From: Phycisphaerae bacterium
Lineage (GTDB): Bacteria; Planctomycetota; Phycisphaerae; UBA1845; UTPLA1
Reading direction: 5' to 3'
Assembly (NCBI GenBank): GCA_016935885.1
Contig: JAFGQA010000415.1
Location: forward strand, 1 to 26,148
Length of the DNA: 26,148 nucleotides
Program-made: the position numbers and the translations under genes
Notes under the pieces: generated by a model
Told to the model about the DNA's origin: nothing
What the model saw: only the letters and a program-made list of their open reading frames with translations
The model's database searches: none
Shown: positions 1 through 7,452 of the stretch, one piece after another
Numbering within the stretch: the first letter of the stretch is position 1
Layout: each line of letters opens with the position of its first letter

Positions 1-2
1 GG

Positions 3-162
3 GGTCCATGACAGTTTAGGCGGGTGCCACTGGCAGCTTGCCTGCCAGTGCGTCTGCCCCATGCGTCCACCAGAGACACCACACGGGCGGACAAGCCTGC
101 CTGTCGGCAGACAGGCCACCCGTAGCACCCAGAATCGAACGCCGCCGGAAGTGTCACGGAGC
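3..162 (+). repeat. Family B MITE-like repeat, copy B1
   Basis: About 160 bp, starting GGTCCATGACAGTTTAG and ending AAGTGTCACGGAGC, so its ends are imperfect inverted repeats. Inside are two hairpins (CACTGGCAG...CTGCCAGTG and a CACGGGCGG...CCACCCGT arm) also found in the copies at 5755-5895 and 10014-10150. It is slightly longer than the others because of an extra stretch near 101-120 (CCTGCCTGTCGGCAGACAGG). The left flank is at the window edge, so no target duplication can be judged. An open frame runs through the repeat into the Maf gene, but I do not regard that part as coding. Confidence 0.85.
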
Positions 163-271
163 CCCCGGATCGCACGCGCTTCAATCTTTACAGGCCCTCC
201 CGCCCGCGGTAGATATGGCGCGCATCCCGCCAGCCGGGACCGGACGGAACGACCTACTGCGACATATTGCG

Positions 272-862
272 ATGAACAGGCCAACGCAGCCCGATCCCTT
301 GGTCCTTGCGTCACAGAGTCCGCGGCGACGGGAATTGCTCCGCGACGCCGGATACCAATTCGAGATTGCCCAGCCCACATTGGGCGAACCCGGATGGGTA
401 CACCCCCACGTCGAGCCGGCCATCCACGCCGAGTCATTGGCCTATTTCAAGGCTCGTAGCGTCGCGGCCGATCATCTCGACAAGACCATTCTCGGCGCGG
501 ACACCATCGCCGTCGTTGAGCACGAGATCATCGGCAAACCCACCGACCGCGAAGACGCCCGTCGAATCCTCCACCGGCTTTCCGGCACCACCCACTCCGT
601 AATCACCGGAGTCGCGCTCTTCCACCCCGCCAGCGGCCGCCGCTTGATGCACCACAACATCAGCATGGTCAGCGTTCGCCACCTCGACGACGCCATCATC
701 GAAACCTACCTCGACACAGGAAAATGGCAGGGCAAGGCCGGCGCCTACGGCGTGCAAGACCAGGATGACCCCTTCGTCCAACAGGTTACCGGCAGCTTCA
801 CAAACGTTGTGGGACTCCCGATGGAACTGCTGGCCCAGATGTTCGATCATTGGACCGAATGA
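272..862 (+). CDS. maf: Maf family nucleotide pyrophosphatase
   Basis: Maf/YhdE-type nucleoside triphosphate pyrophosphatase of 196 residues. The family hydrolyses dTTP/UTP or modified nucleotides to the monophosphate and PPi in the cytoplasm, and acts as a house-cleaning enzyme or in septum control. The sequence shows the N-terminal signature LASQSPRRRELL (residues about 11-22), the catalytic-region GADTIAVV followed by GKP, and the late AGAYGVQD...FV...GSFTNVVGLP block, all in family order and at family length (about 190-200). I chose the ATG at 272 because it places LASQSPRR close to the N terminus as in homologues. Longer in-frame starts (38, 215) would add repeat-derived sequence. The substrate class (dTTP/UTP versus m7GTP) is not assigned. 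It stands alone upstream of a convergent phosphatase gene. Confidence 0.93.
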   Translation: MNRPTQPDPLVLASQSPRRRELLRDAGYQFEIAQPTLGEPGWVHPHVEPAIHAESLAYFKARSVAADHLDKTILGADTIAVVEHEIIGKPTDREDARRILHRLSGTTHSVITGVALFHPASGRRLMHHNISMVSVRHLDDAIIETYLDTGKWQGKAGAYGVQDQDDPFVQQVTGSFTNVVGLPMELLAQMFDHWTE

Positions 863-923
863 GGCTGCCGGCAGGCCGCGCGGCTCGCTCGCCCGCCATC
901 CCAGAACCATGACGTCCGATCAC

Positions 924-2213
924 CTACCGGCCAGCTTCGCCCTCACCACCGACCAGATCAAGCAACACAACCGTCACGTCGTCGGCCCTGCTCAGGCTGC
1001 CCGGCTCGCTGTCCAGACAATCCCGAAGCCGGTTGATCACGTCTCCCGCGGGCAGACGAAGCAACTCTGCCACCCCAGGCATCAGCTCGGGCATCTGCGG
1101 TAACGGCGGGCGCCGGGCAATCAGCGTCCCCTCCAGGCCGTCGCTGTAAAGCATCACGCGCTCACCGGGCCGCAGGACCACCGATTCATCGCTGAATCGC
1201 TGTCCGCCGCACAAGCCGAGAAGGCATCCGTCCGCGTGCAGCTCACGAATTCCGCCGTCAGCGTCAATCAACATCGGCGGCGGGTGCCCGGCGACGGCGT
1301 ACCTCAATTCGAGCGTGTCGGTATTGATCAAGCCATACCAGCCCGTAATGAATTGTGAATCCGGCAATTCCTGGAAGGCCAATTGGTCGTTGAGCATGCC
1401 CATCACTTCCGACGGCGCGACCAGTTCGTAGCCGTTCTCGATAATGCGCTTCGGGCGAATGGCGTGCTTGATGTACATCGTCAGCAGGCCAGCGGCCACA
1501 CCGTGCCCAACGGCGTCGGCGATGTAGAAGCCCCAATGCCGCTCATCCAGGCGAAAGATGTCGAAGATATCCCCACTCACCCAAGTGCAAGGGCGGAACA
1601 ACGTGACAAACCGGATCGGTCCATCCTTCGGCAGCTCCCGCGGAAGAAAATCATGCTGCAACCGAGACGCGAGTCGCAGTTCGCGATCCGTCGCCTCAAA
1701 CTCCCTGCGCAGCGTCTGGCTCAAGCGGTTTAGGTTAGTCACCTGCTTATCGATCTGCCGTAAGACCGGCCGCGAGCGATGCAGGGCCAACAGCACGCCG
1801 TGGATCATGTCCACGGAAGCGTCGGGCGGCAGGCACACCACCCCCGCGCCGAAGCCGGCAAACAGCCACGGCCGAGAACTGAGGATCAACACGCCCATGC
1901 TGAAACGCTGCAATAACTCCAACTGTCGGTCCTGCTCCGCCGACCTTGACTCGGCGTGGCGCGGCCGGGCGATACCCTTGTCTGCAACCACCGCGACGTC
2001 AAAACGCCGAAACGCCGAGGGCCGATCCTCGTTGCTCAACTCAACGTGCTCGCAAACACACCAGTCCGCCGCGTCGATCAGTTCGTTCAGAACACCGGGT
2101 CTCGTGGTCTTGGCGCCAAGAAGTGCAACGTGGATGATCGGGGCCACAGACCCGCTGTCGCCCGGACGGGTCGAGGCTGTCGCAGAAGCAGTGGATCCCG
2201 CGGTCATTCCCAT
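924..2213 (-). CDS. RsbU/SpoIIE-type PP2C serine phosphatase
   Basis: About 429 residues from the ATG at 2213. The C-terminal half is a SpoIIE/RsbU PPM phosphatase domain. It has LQHDFLPREL at the linker, metal-binding SGDIFDIF and DAVGHGVAAGLL, then YAVAGHPPP, LLGL, GERVMLYSDGLEG and a terminal ADDVTVVLLDL. Such enzymes dephosphorylate anti-anti-sigma (STAS) proteins in partner-switching pathways. The N-terminal part (about residues 28-120) looks like a degenerate receiver-type alpha/beta domain, and a coiled-coil linker (QIDKQVTNLNRLSQTLRREF) follows. The frame is open to a GTG at 2363, but those extra 50 residues have no recognisable features, so 2213 (or ATG 2207) is preferred. No STAS or kinase partner is encoded nearby, so the target is unknown. 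Confidence 0.88.
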   Translation of the reverse strand: MGMTAGSTASATASTRPGDSGSVAPIIHVALLGAKTTRPGVLNELIDAADWCVCEHVELSNEDRPSAFRRFDVAVVADKGIARPRHAESRSAEQDRQLELLQRFSMGVLILSSRPWLFAGFGAGVVCLPPDASVDMIHGVLLALHRSRPVLRQIDKQVTNLNRLSQTLRREFEATDRELRLASRLQHDFLPRELPKDGPIRFVTLFRPCTWVSGDIFDIFRLDERHWGFYIADAVGHGVAAGLLTMYIKHAIRPKRIIENGYELVAPSEVMGMLNDQLAFQELPDSQFITGWYGLINTDTLELRYAVAGHPPPMLIDADGGIRELHADGCLLGLCGGQRFSDESVVLRPGERVMLYSDGLEGTLIARRPPLPQMPELMPGVAELLRLPAGDVINRLRDCLDSEPGSLSRADDVTVVLLDLVGGEGEAGR

Positions 2214-2541
2214 CGGCACCAGAAAGCACTGTGACGCGCCAAGCGCGGGCGCGCCCAGATGGTCTATTGCCCTGTGTCGCTGCGTCGCGATGGTTCGAGC
2301 TCGGACCCGCCCGTCTGACGTTGCGCAAACCCACCCATGAACGCACCACGCCTTACGACACACGCACGGCGGACACTCCCAGCAGGTAGGTCGGCTGGTT
2401 ACTACGCCCGGTTAAGCAATGTCTGTGTCCGTTTCCCCCACACGGTCACCTCGTATCCGCCCAGTCCGAAATACCGGGCCGTCCGCAAACGCGAAGACGC
2501 CCAACTCCGGTTTGCTGCATGACACTGCCGTCTTACAGCTT
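2214..2541. other. Gap between phosphatase and DUF192 genes
   Basis: About 330 bases hold no gene I can support. The first 150 could be an N-terminal extension of the phosphatase (open to GTG 2363). The rest shows no repeat family, clear terminator or recognisable protein in any frame. Confidence 0.5.
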
Positions 2542-3069
2542 TCAATAATCGAACAACTCCGCGGGTATTTCGACGTGATCCCCTTCGACAATCCCCCACC
2601 GGGCAAACTGTCCACCGCGAACCTCCAAGGCAAACCTCGCAGGCTCAATGGACGGGTAGCCCACCTCGTTCAGCGGCTGCATCGTGTACGTCTTGACGAT
2701 CCTGCCATCAGATCGGATGAATGCGATGTCGAGCGGAATGACGCAATTGCGCATCCAAAACGATCGCTGTTGGTCGTTCCCGAACACGAATATCATCCCA
2801 TGGTCCGCCGGTAGATCGTCTTCCGTCACGTTCATCAGGCCAAGCTCGTGCGTCGCCGGCGTGTCGGCGACGTACGCGGTATAGCTCGTCCGGTCCGCAA
2901 TCACGATCTGAACCTTACGCATGGCGGACAGGTCGTTCCGCAGCGTCGAGCCTCGCGGGATCTCTCGGCACGTCGCGCCTGACAGGATGCCAACCACCGC
3001 CAATATCACGCCGACAGCCCACATCTTGCTGCCTGCGATCGATCGGTTCTGCACGGATGCTGCCCTCAT
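2542..3069 (-). CDS. DUF192 family exported protein
   Basis: 175 residues from the ATG at 3069, which follows a G-rich stretch (GGGGGGTGGTT) that can serve as ribosome binding site. An N-terminal hydrophobic segment (WAVGVILAVVGILSGATC) suggests export, possibly lipid-anchored, although the lipobox is poor. The remainder is a typical DUF192 domain: ELGLMNVTEDDLPADHGMIF, FWMRN, IPLDIAFI, DGRIV, then YPS, ARFALEV, GI and GDHVEIP at the end. DUF192 proteins are small beta-rich envelope proteins of unknown biochemical role. A longer start at 3093 and a shorter one at 3024 are also possible. A family A repeat lies just upstream (3143-3241). Confidence 0.88.
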   Translation of the reverse strand: MRAASVQNRSIAGSKMWAVGVILAVVGILSGATCREIPRGSTLRNDLSAMRKVQIVIADRTSYTAYVADTPATHELGLMNVTEDDLPADHGMIFVFGNDQQRSFWMRNCVIPLDIAFIRSDGRIVKTYTMQPLNEVGYPSIEPARFALEVRGGQFARWGIVEGDHVEIPAELFDY

Positions 3070-3142
3070 AACCACCCCCCGGGGATCAACCAACAGAAAG
3101 CCGCCGCAATCCCATTGTCGCCAACCTGCGAGCGCACCATAG

Positions 3143-3241
3143 CAGCCCGTGGCAAAACTGCGGCACCGGCGCCAAAGCCGGTGGTTTTCACCGTCAGGAA
3201 CGGCGCTTCCTAACCGCTGTTTTCCCTTTTACCAAGGGCTG
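3143..3241 (+). repeat. Family A MITE-like repeat, copy A1
   Basis: 99 bp bounded by CAGCCCGTGG and CCAAGGGCTG (one mismatch between inverted ends). It contains the GC stem CACCGGC...GCCGGTG followed by GGTTTT, then the shared tail ending CCGCTGTTTTCCCTTTTA. Flanks ATAG and ATGG match at three of four bases, a possible decayed target duplication. It lies between the LolA-like gene and the DUF192 gene, both on the minus strand. Confidence 0.85.
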
Positions 3242-3352
3242 ATGGGCGGCTTATCCGCCGGTGAACGCGAGCGAACAAGCTGCCCGCCGCACACCACCGG
3301 TGTCTCGCCACCGGCCATGGGCGTGTGTCACAGGGCGGCTTCGGATGGTCCT

Positions 3353-4264
3353 TCACCCGCCGCCCGTCGGCGCGACGCCGCCGTTCGCCGGAAGCGGTGG
3401 CAACGGTTCCTCCGTAACCGAGAAACCATCGAGCTTCTCGCCAGGTTCCTTGATCTGAAACCGCGACAAGGCCGGCGCCTCGCTCGTATCGATCTCCTTG
3501 AAATCAACCTCGATCCGGTTGCCGTCCGACAATCGCTCCGTTTCAACGCGGACCGGCAGTTCGGTCGTCTTGTCCACGTAGATCTCCACCCGGCTGTACT
3601 TCGACGCCAACTCCGTATTCGGCAGCGGCACACAATGCAGATGATGCGTATTCCTCGGATCGCCCAGCTCGAACTGTTGCAGCGTCACCTTGAAGTTCCG
3701 CAGGATCTCCTCACGCTTCTGCCCAAACGGCAGCGGAAACGGCCCTTTGCCCAGCTTGAACGGATCGATCCGCTCCCCCTTCCGCACGATCTGCCGCCTG
3801 ATGATCGTCCGGGCCTTGTCGTTCCGCTCGGTCAGCCACTCGCCGTCGAACAGAAAATGCTCGCCGCGTCGGCTCACAATGCCGTCAGCAATCATCTTCG
3901 TGAAACGGATCAGGAACTTCGAGTTCGGCTCCGCGCGGGCAAACAGCAACGTCCCTTCCTTGGTCTGCGAGTCTTCCACGGGCTCGACCATCACGTACTT
4001 GTACGTCAGTTTGCAGCCGAGCCCTTCGATCGCCTGCCCCTTGATCTCCAGCCGATCCAGGATCTCATCAACCTTGGCATCACCCGAGGAAGGCTTGACC
4101 TGTTCCGGCGGCGTGGCCTGCCGCGCAGGCATCGTGGCCGGCCGACTTGTCGCCTTCGCCACCGGCTCGTCACGACTCGCCCGCGACGTAGGCCTGTCGT
4201 CCGCCACGCAGGCCATACAAAGCCCCGCCGCCAACCCCCCGGCAACCATCCATGCTGCTCGCAT
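3353..4264 (-). CDS. LolA-like lipoprotein (probable)
   Basis: 303 residues from the ATG at 4264. The N terminus is a lipoprotein signal, with a hydrophobic stretch and lipobox ending in C18 (LCMAC). A Ser/Thr/Pro/Ala-rich linker to about residue 60 follows. The body resembles the LolA/outer-membrane lipoprotein-sorting fold (COG2834-like). Strands include LTYKYVMVEP and KFLIRF, then FDGEWLTERN, a characteristic LGKGPFPLPFGQKREEIL loop, and HHLHCVPLP followed by YVDKTTELPVRVE. The last residues are Pro/Gly-rich. A role in binding lipids or lipoproteins in the periplasm is inferred from fold resemblance only. Planctomycetes carry many divergent relatives of unknown function. An upstream in-frame ATG at 4288 would delay the signal peptide. 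Confidence 0.65.
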   Translation of the reverse strand: MRAAWMVAGGLAAGLCMACVADDRPTSRASRDEPVAKATSRPATMPARQATPPEQVKPSSGDAKVDEILDRLEIKGQAIEGLGCKLTYKYVMVEPVEDSQTKEGTLLFARAEPNSKFLIRFTKMIADGIVSRRGEHFLFDGEWLTERNDKARTIIRRQIVRKGERIDPFKLGKGPFPLPFGQKREEILRNFKVTLQQFELGDPRNTHHLHCVPLPNTELASKYSRVEIYVDKTTELPVRVETERLSDGNRIEVDFKEIDTSEAPALSRFQIKEPGEKLDGFSVTEEPLPPLPANGGVAPTGGG

Positions 4265-4367
4265 TCCTGACCGGGCCTCCACCTGCATCCTTCACGCGTC
4301 GTCGGCTTCTTGGATGGCTCGATTCTACGGCCCCCCGGCATCCCCGGCAACGAACGATGATTCTTCG

Positions 4368-4465
4368 GTCAGCGAAGTCCTATCAGTCGGCAAGGACTCC
4401 TCCATGCGGAGGCCGTCTTTCCGCAATCGCCCCATCGCTGCCGCGCCCTTGCCGTCACGACGACG
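4368..4465. repeat. 98-bp direct repeat, copy C1
   Basis: Starts GTCAGCGAAGTCCTATC and ends CCGTCACGACGACG. It matches 4678-4775 with a handful of substitutions. The two copies flank the B2/A2 repeat nest. Copy C2 encodes the C terminus of the VTT gene, and C1 is a downstream non-coding duplicate of that tail. Confidence 0.85.
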
Positions 4466-4676
4466 CTGGGTGCCACGGGCGGCTTGCCCGCCCGTGCCGT
4501 CTCTCCGGCGGGCACATGGGCATGCACACTGGCAGGCAAGCTGCCAGTGCCACCCGCCTAACAGCCCGTGGCAAAACTGTGGCACCGGCGTCTCGCCGGT
4601 GGTTTTTACGGTCAAGAACGGCCTTTCCGATCCGCTGTTTTCCCTTTTACCACGGGCTGCTAAACTGTCACGGACC
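4466..4676 (-). mobile_element. Family B repeat B2, interrupted by family A copy A2
   Basis: Read on the minus strand, this begins GGTCCGTGACAGTTTAG at 4676 like the other B copies. Its two hairpins follow (...CACTGGCAGCTTGCCTGCCAGTG..., then the CACGGGCGG arm), and it breaks off near 4466 before the distal inverted end. A2 is inserted at 4562-4659. Flanking the whole nest are the 98-bp repeats C1 and C2. The TGA at 4670-4668, inside the B terminal repeat, is the stop codon of the VTT gene. Confidence 0.88.
4562..4659 (+). mobile_element. Family A MITE copy A2, nested, with CTAA target duplication
   Basis: 98 bp with perfect 10-bp terminal inverted repeats CAGCCCGTGG / CCACGGGCTG. It is flanked by CTAA at 4558-4561 and CTAA at 4660-4663. 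Uninterrupted B copies read CCTAAACTGTCA at this point, so removing A2 plus one CTAA restores the ancestral sequence. This is direct evidence of transposition. The interior holds CACCGGCG-TCT-CGCCGGTG followed by GTTTTT, which resembles an intrinsic terminator on the plus strand. Confidence 0.93.
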
Positions 4677-5429
4677 CGTCAGCGAAGTCCTATCCGTCGG
4701 CGAGGATTCATCCGTGCGGGGGCCGTCTCTCCGCAATCGCCCCATCGCTGCCGCGCCCTTGCCGTCACGACGACGCCTCCGCGCGTGCCGGACCAGCTTC
4801 GGCACGATCCGGATCAACGCCACGCCCACCAACGCAACCTGGATGGCCACGATCTGCCCTGTACTGAGATGCAGACCCAACGCGGCAACCACCCAAATCG
4901 CGTACCGAAGCCAACGCCCGACGAAACTGCCCCAGAAGAACCGAATCCGTGGATACCGCGCCGTGATCGCCAACCACCGGATCACATCCAGCGGAATCGG
5001 CAGGAAGCTGAACAGTGTTAGAATCCAAAACGGATTCGTCCGAAACCAGCCGCTGGCCAGGTGAAACAGCCGCGTGTCCCGAACCTTGGCCACGCGCCGC
5101 TTCCGCAGCAGGTAGACAAACACATGATACTCGTTCAGGTTCGCCAGGCCCGTCGCCAAGGCGCCTATCGTCGCGACGATCAGTAGCCGCAGGACCGCCT
5201 GCCCGCCCAGGCCCGCCGGCCCCGCGACCATGTCGCTGGCCGCCAGCATCACGATCCATGTCGTCGGTGCCGGGAAGAACGTGCAGCAGAGCGACATGTA
5301 GAAGGCGTACCCCGCGAAGATCCAGACGGCCCAGCCCGCTGCCGAGCCGTTGCCGTCAACCTCCGCTAGGCCCCAACACGCAGCCACGGTCAGGCCGACC
5401 AGCCAGGCCAGGAAGCCGGCGAACCACAT
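4668..5429 (-). CDS. VTT/DedA (YqaA-like) membrane protein
   Basis: 253 residues from the ATG at 5429 (a GTG at 5441 is an alternative). It is a polytopic membrane protein with segments near residues 2-20, 32-50, 55-70, 80-100, 140-160 and 185-205. VTT/DedA features are visible: FFPAPTTWIVML in the first re-entrant region, a Gly-rich GALATGLANL, and FLPIPLDVIRW followed by FFWGSFVGRWLRY in the second half. Family members are lipid scramblase or transporter-like. YqaA-type function is not established. The last roughly 35 residues (RRRRRDGKGAAAMGRL...) are encoded by repeat C2, and the final Gly-Pro plus stop come from the terminal repeat of element B2. The native C terminus has therefore probably been replaced. 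The long upstream open frame to 5861 is repeat-derived and rejected. Confidence 0.82.
   Translation of the reverse strand: MWFAGFLAWLVGLTVAACWGLAEVDGNGSAAGWAVWIFAGYAFYMSLCCTFFPAPTTWIVMLAASDMVAGPAGLGGQAVLRLLIVATIGALATGLANLNEYHVFVYLLRKRRVAKVRDTRLFHLASGWFRTNPFWILTLFSFLPIPLDVIRWLAITARYPRIRFFWGSFVGRWLRYAIWVVAALGLHLSTGQIVAIQVALVGVALIRIVPKLVRHARRRRRDGKGAAAMGRLRRDGPRTDESSPTDRTSLTGP
4678..4775. repeat. 98-bp direct repeat, copy C2
   Basis: Near-identical partner of 4368-4465. On the minus strand it encodes the basic, low-complexity C-terminal tail of the VTT protein. It is separated from C1 only by the B2/A2 nest. Confidence 0.85.
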
Positions 5430-5459
5430 ACGGAGATTCACCCCATCGCCCGCGCCTGG

Positions 5460-5557
5460 CAGCCCGTTGCAACACTGTGGCACCGGCGTCCCGCCGGTGG
5501 TTCTCATGGTCAGGAACGGCGTCTCCGAACCGCTGTTTTCCCTTTTACCACAGGCCG
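5460..5557 (+). repeat. Family A MITE-like repeat, copy A3
   Basis: 98 bp with inverted ends CAGCCCGTTG and CCACAGGCCG. It has the internal stem CACCGGCG-TCC-CGCCGGTG and the shared CCGCTGTTTTCCCTTTTA tail. Flanks CTGG and CTAG match at three of four bases, consistent with a 4-bp CTAR-like duplication. It lies 30 bp upstream of the VTT gene start, so it probably sits in that gene's 5' region. Confidence 0.87.
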
Positions 5558-5670
5558 CTAGGTCTCCGCCGTTGCCCTCGTTGGCGCCGCATTCCGACAT
5601 TCCGTCACACCCTGGTGCCACAGCGTGTGCCGCTCCCGGCGACACCTTCTCTCTCCTCCGGGACCCGCGC

Positions 5671-5702
5671 GCACGACCCCAAATGTGCACGACCCCAAAT
5701 GT
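5671..5702. repeat. Perfect tandem 16-mer (two copies)
   Basis: GCACGACCCCAAATGT occurs twice back to back, in the gap between the divergent VTT and PAP2 genes. The placement would suit a regulatory site, but two copies alone do not show that. Confidence 0.8.
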
Positions 5703-5754
5703 ACACCGGAAAGCCGCTTCAGAATACGCTGGAACCACCGCACGATTCCCCTGG

Positions 5755-5895
5755 GGTCCGTGACAGTCTAGGTGGGTGCCACTGGCAGCTTGCCTGCCAG
5801 TGTGCGTGCCCCGTGCGCCCACCCGGAGAGACCGCACGGGCGGACAAGCCGCCCGTGGCACCCAGAATCGAATGCCGCCGGAAGTGTCACGGAGC
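5755..5895 (+). repeat. Family B MITE-like repeat, copy B4
   Basis: 141 bp from GGTCCGTGACAGTCTAG to AAGTGTCACGGAGC. It has subterminal GGGTGCCAC...GTGGCACCC and two internal hairpins. Flanks ATTCCCCTG (left) and GTTCCTCTG (right) match at 7 of 9 bases, a possible degraded target duplication. It lies in the VTT-PAP2 intergenic region about 130 bp before the PAP2 start. Confidence 0.87.
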
Positions 5896-6027
5896 CGTTC
5901 CTCTGCGGCATGATCCGTTGCTCAAACCGCACGTGACACTGCCCGATGAAACGTCTAGACTCCCAGCCGTGGACGGAGCCGCGTGACACGTCCCATTGCG
6001 GGCCCGCAGAAAGTAAGGCGGTCTACC

Positions 6028-7338
6028 ATGACACGAACCACCATAAACACTGTCGGTACAGTCACCGTTCTGGTCTTTGTCACCGGTTGCCAGTCGCTTT
6101 ACCGGGCCCGATCCGCCCCGCCGCCAGGAATCGACGGGCGCCTCGCCACCATCGAGCAGGCCCGCCTGGGCCTCTGTCATAGCTCCAACGATGGGTCGTC
6201 AACCTGCGAGGGAACCTGCGAGGGTGCCACTGGCGGCTTGTCCGCCTACGAGGGTGCCACTGGCGGCTTGTCCGCCAGTGAACACGCGCAGCCAAGCCGC
6301 CCGTGGCGAACAGGCGGAACAAGTCTGTTGAACAGCGGCAGAGCGCTAAGCGACAATGCCCCGATGACGGACTTCGCCCAGATCGCGGCCGCAAGCCACG
6401 GCGGGCGTCTGGCGGTCTACGCCAATCGGCCCGCCTCGGCGCATTCCTCGAATACGGTCTCTGCCCATCGGGGCGATCGCGGCCTGGGGCAGACCTTCGC
6501 CTTCGACACACCGGCTCAAGGATGGGCGTTGACCGATATTGGCGACGACGCCTTCAACGAGGAGGCGCAACCCGACCTGGAATTCTCCGCCTCCAGCACC
6601 GATCGCGAGGAAGGGCGCGTAAGCCGCCCACCGCTCGACTCCTTCTGGGAGACGGTCAAGCGCGACGTCAAGGACATGCCCGGCGACCTGTGGCGGGACA
6701 CCCAGCGCGTCTATGCCAACCCGGTCAACCTGGTCATCCTCGGCACGGCGTACGGCGGCTGTCTTGCCTTGCAGGAGACCGGACCGGACGACACGGTCGA
6801 AGACCGCTACCGCCACGGCCACCACACGTTCAAGGAGGATTGGCGCGACGCGTTCGGGGCCGCCGGAAATCCGGGTACCCACTTCGCCCTGGCCGGCCTG
6901 TGGTACCTCATCGGCCAGCAGCGCGCAGACGAGAAGACCTACGAAGTCGGCAAGACGATGTTCAGCGCCCTGATCATCAGCAGCCTGACGACGACGATCG
7001 GCCAGGCTGCCAGTTGGGACCGCGCACCGAACGGCGAATGGGGCACTTTCCCCTCAGGCCACACGTCCAGCAGCTTCTGCATGGCCAGCGTCCTGCACGA
7101 AGCCTACGGCCACGCCGTGGGCATCCCACTGTACGGCCTGGCGACGCTCGTTGCGATGGAACGTATCGACAGCAACGAGCACTACTTTTCTGACGTCATG
7201 ATGGGTGCCGTCGTCGGCACGATGATCGGTCACTCCGTCGCGTCCGGCCGCGATCCGGAGTTCTTCGGCTGGAAGGTCCTGCCCTACGCCAGCCCCAACG
7301 GTGGCACCGGCGTGGCGCTCATGAAAACGATGCCGTAG
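6028..7338 (+). CDS. PAP2-family phosphatase lipoprotein
   Basis: 436 residues from the ATG at 6028, which follows AAGGCGG at a suitable distance. The N terminus is a lipoprotein signal with FVTGC (C21 lipidated), so the enzyme should be envelope-anchored. The C-terminal half is a PAP2/acid-phosphatase-like domain. It has the central PSGHTSSSF motif and the last motif ERIDSNEHYFSDVMMG, which carries the catalytic His and Asp. Substrates may be lipid phosphates such as undecaprenyl-PP or phosphatidate, but this is not determined. Residues about 60-97 (CEGTCEGATGGLSAYEG...) come from a B-like repeat with nested tandem duplications that stays in frame. This low-complexity linker separates the lipid anchor from the catalytic domain. 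A start at 5983 is open but has no advantage. Confidence 0.87.
   Translation: MTRTTINTVGTVTVLVFVTGCQSLYRARSAPPPGIDGRLATIEQARLGLCHSSNDGSSTCEGTCEGATGGLSAYEGATGGLSASEHAQPSRPWRTGGTSLLNSGRALSDNAPMTDFAQIAAASHGGRLAVYANRPASAHSSNTVSAHRGDRGLGQTFAFDTPAQGWALTDIGDDAFNEEAQPDLEFSASSTDREEGRVSRPPLDSFWETVKRDVKDMPGDLWRDTQRVYANPVNLVILGTAYGGCLALQETGPDDTVEDRYRHGHHTFKEDWRDAFGAAGNPGTHFALAGLWYLIGQQRADEKTYEVGKTMFSALIISSLTTTIGQAASWDRAPNGEWGTFPSGHTSSSFCMASVLHEAYGHAVGIPLYGLATLVAMERIDSNEHYFSDVMMGAVVGTMIGHSVASGRDPEFFGWKVLPYASPNGGTGVALMKTMP
6201..6306 (+). repeat. In-frame B-like fragment with tandem duplications inside PAP2 gene
   Basis: AACCTGCGAGGG occurs twice (6201-6212, 6213-6224). A 30-bp unit starting GAGGGTGCCACTGGCGGC is then tandemly duplicated (6220-6249, 6250-6279). 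The second copy continues GCCAGTG...AAGCCGCCCGTGGC, matching the interior of family B with its middle deleted. All unit lengths are multiples of three, so the reading frame is kept. Confidence 0.8.
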
Positions 7339-7452
7339 CCGTGGCGTCCGCCACTCACACTTGGATGATCACGGCCGGCAGCGGGACCGCGTCCATCGCC
7401 CGGTAAACATCGGCTTGCCGTTTGGCGGACCGCACCCTCCACACCGCAGCTT

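Noticed and set aside
38..271. N-terminal extension of the Maf frame
   Set aside because: It is encoded by repeat B1 and has no counterpart in Maf proteins. The family N terminus starts just after 272.
1558..2340. 260-codon plus-strand frame opposite the RsbU-type phosphatase
   Set aside because: Ser/Arg-rich, no domain, and complementary to conserved phosphatase motifs.
3149..5021. Long plus-strand frames across the LolA-like and VTT genes (3149-4270, 3690-5021)
   Set aside because: Arg/Pro/Ser-rich translations without domains, opposite better-supported genes and passing through repeats.
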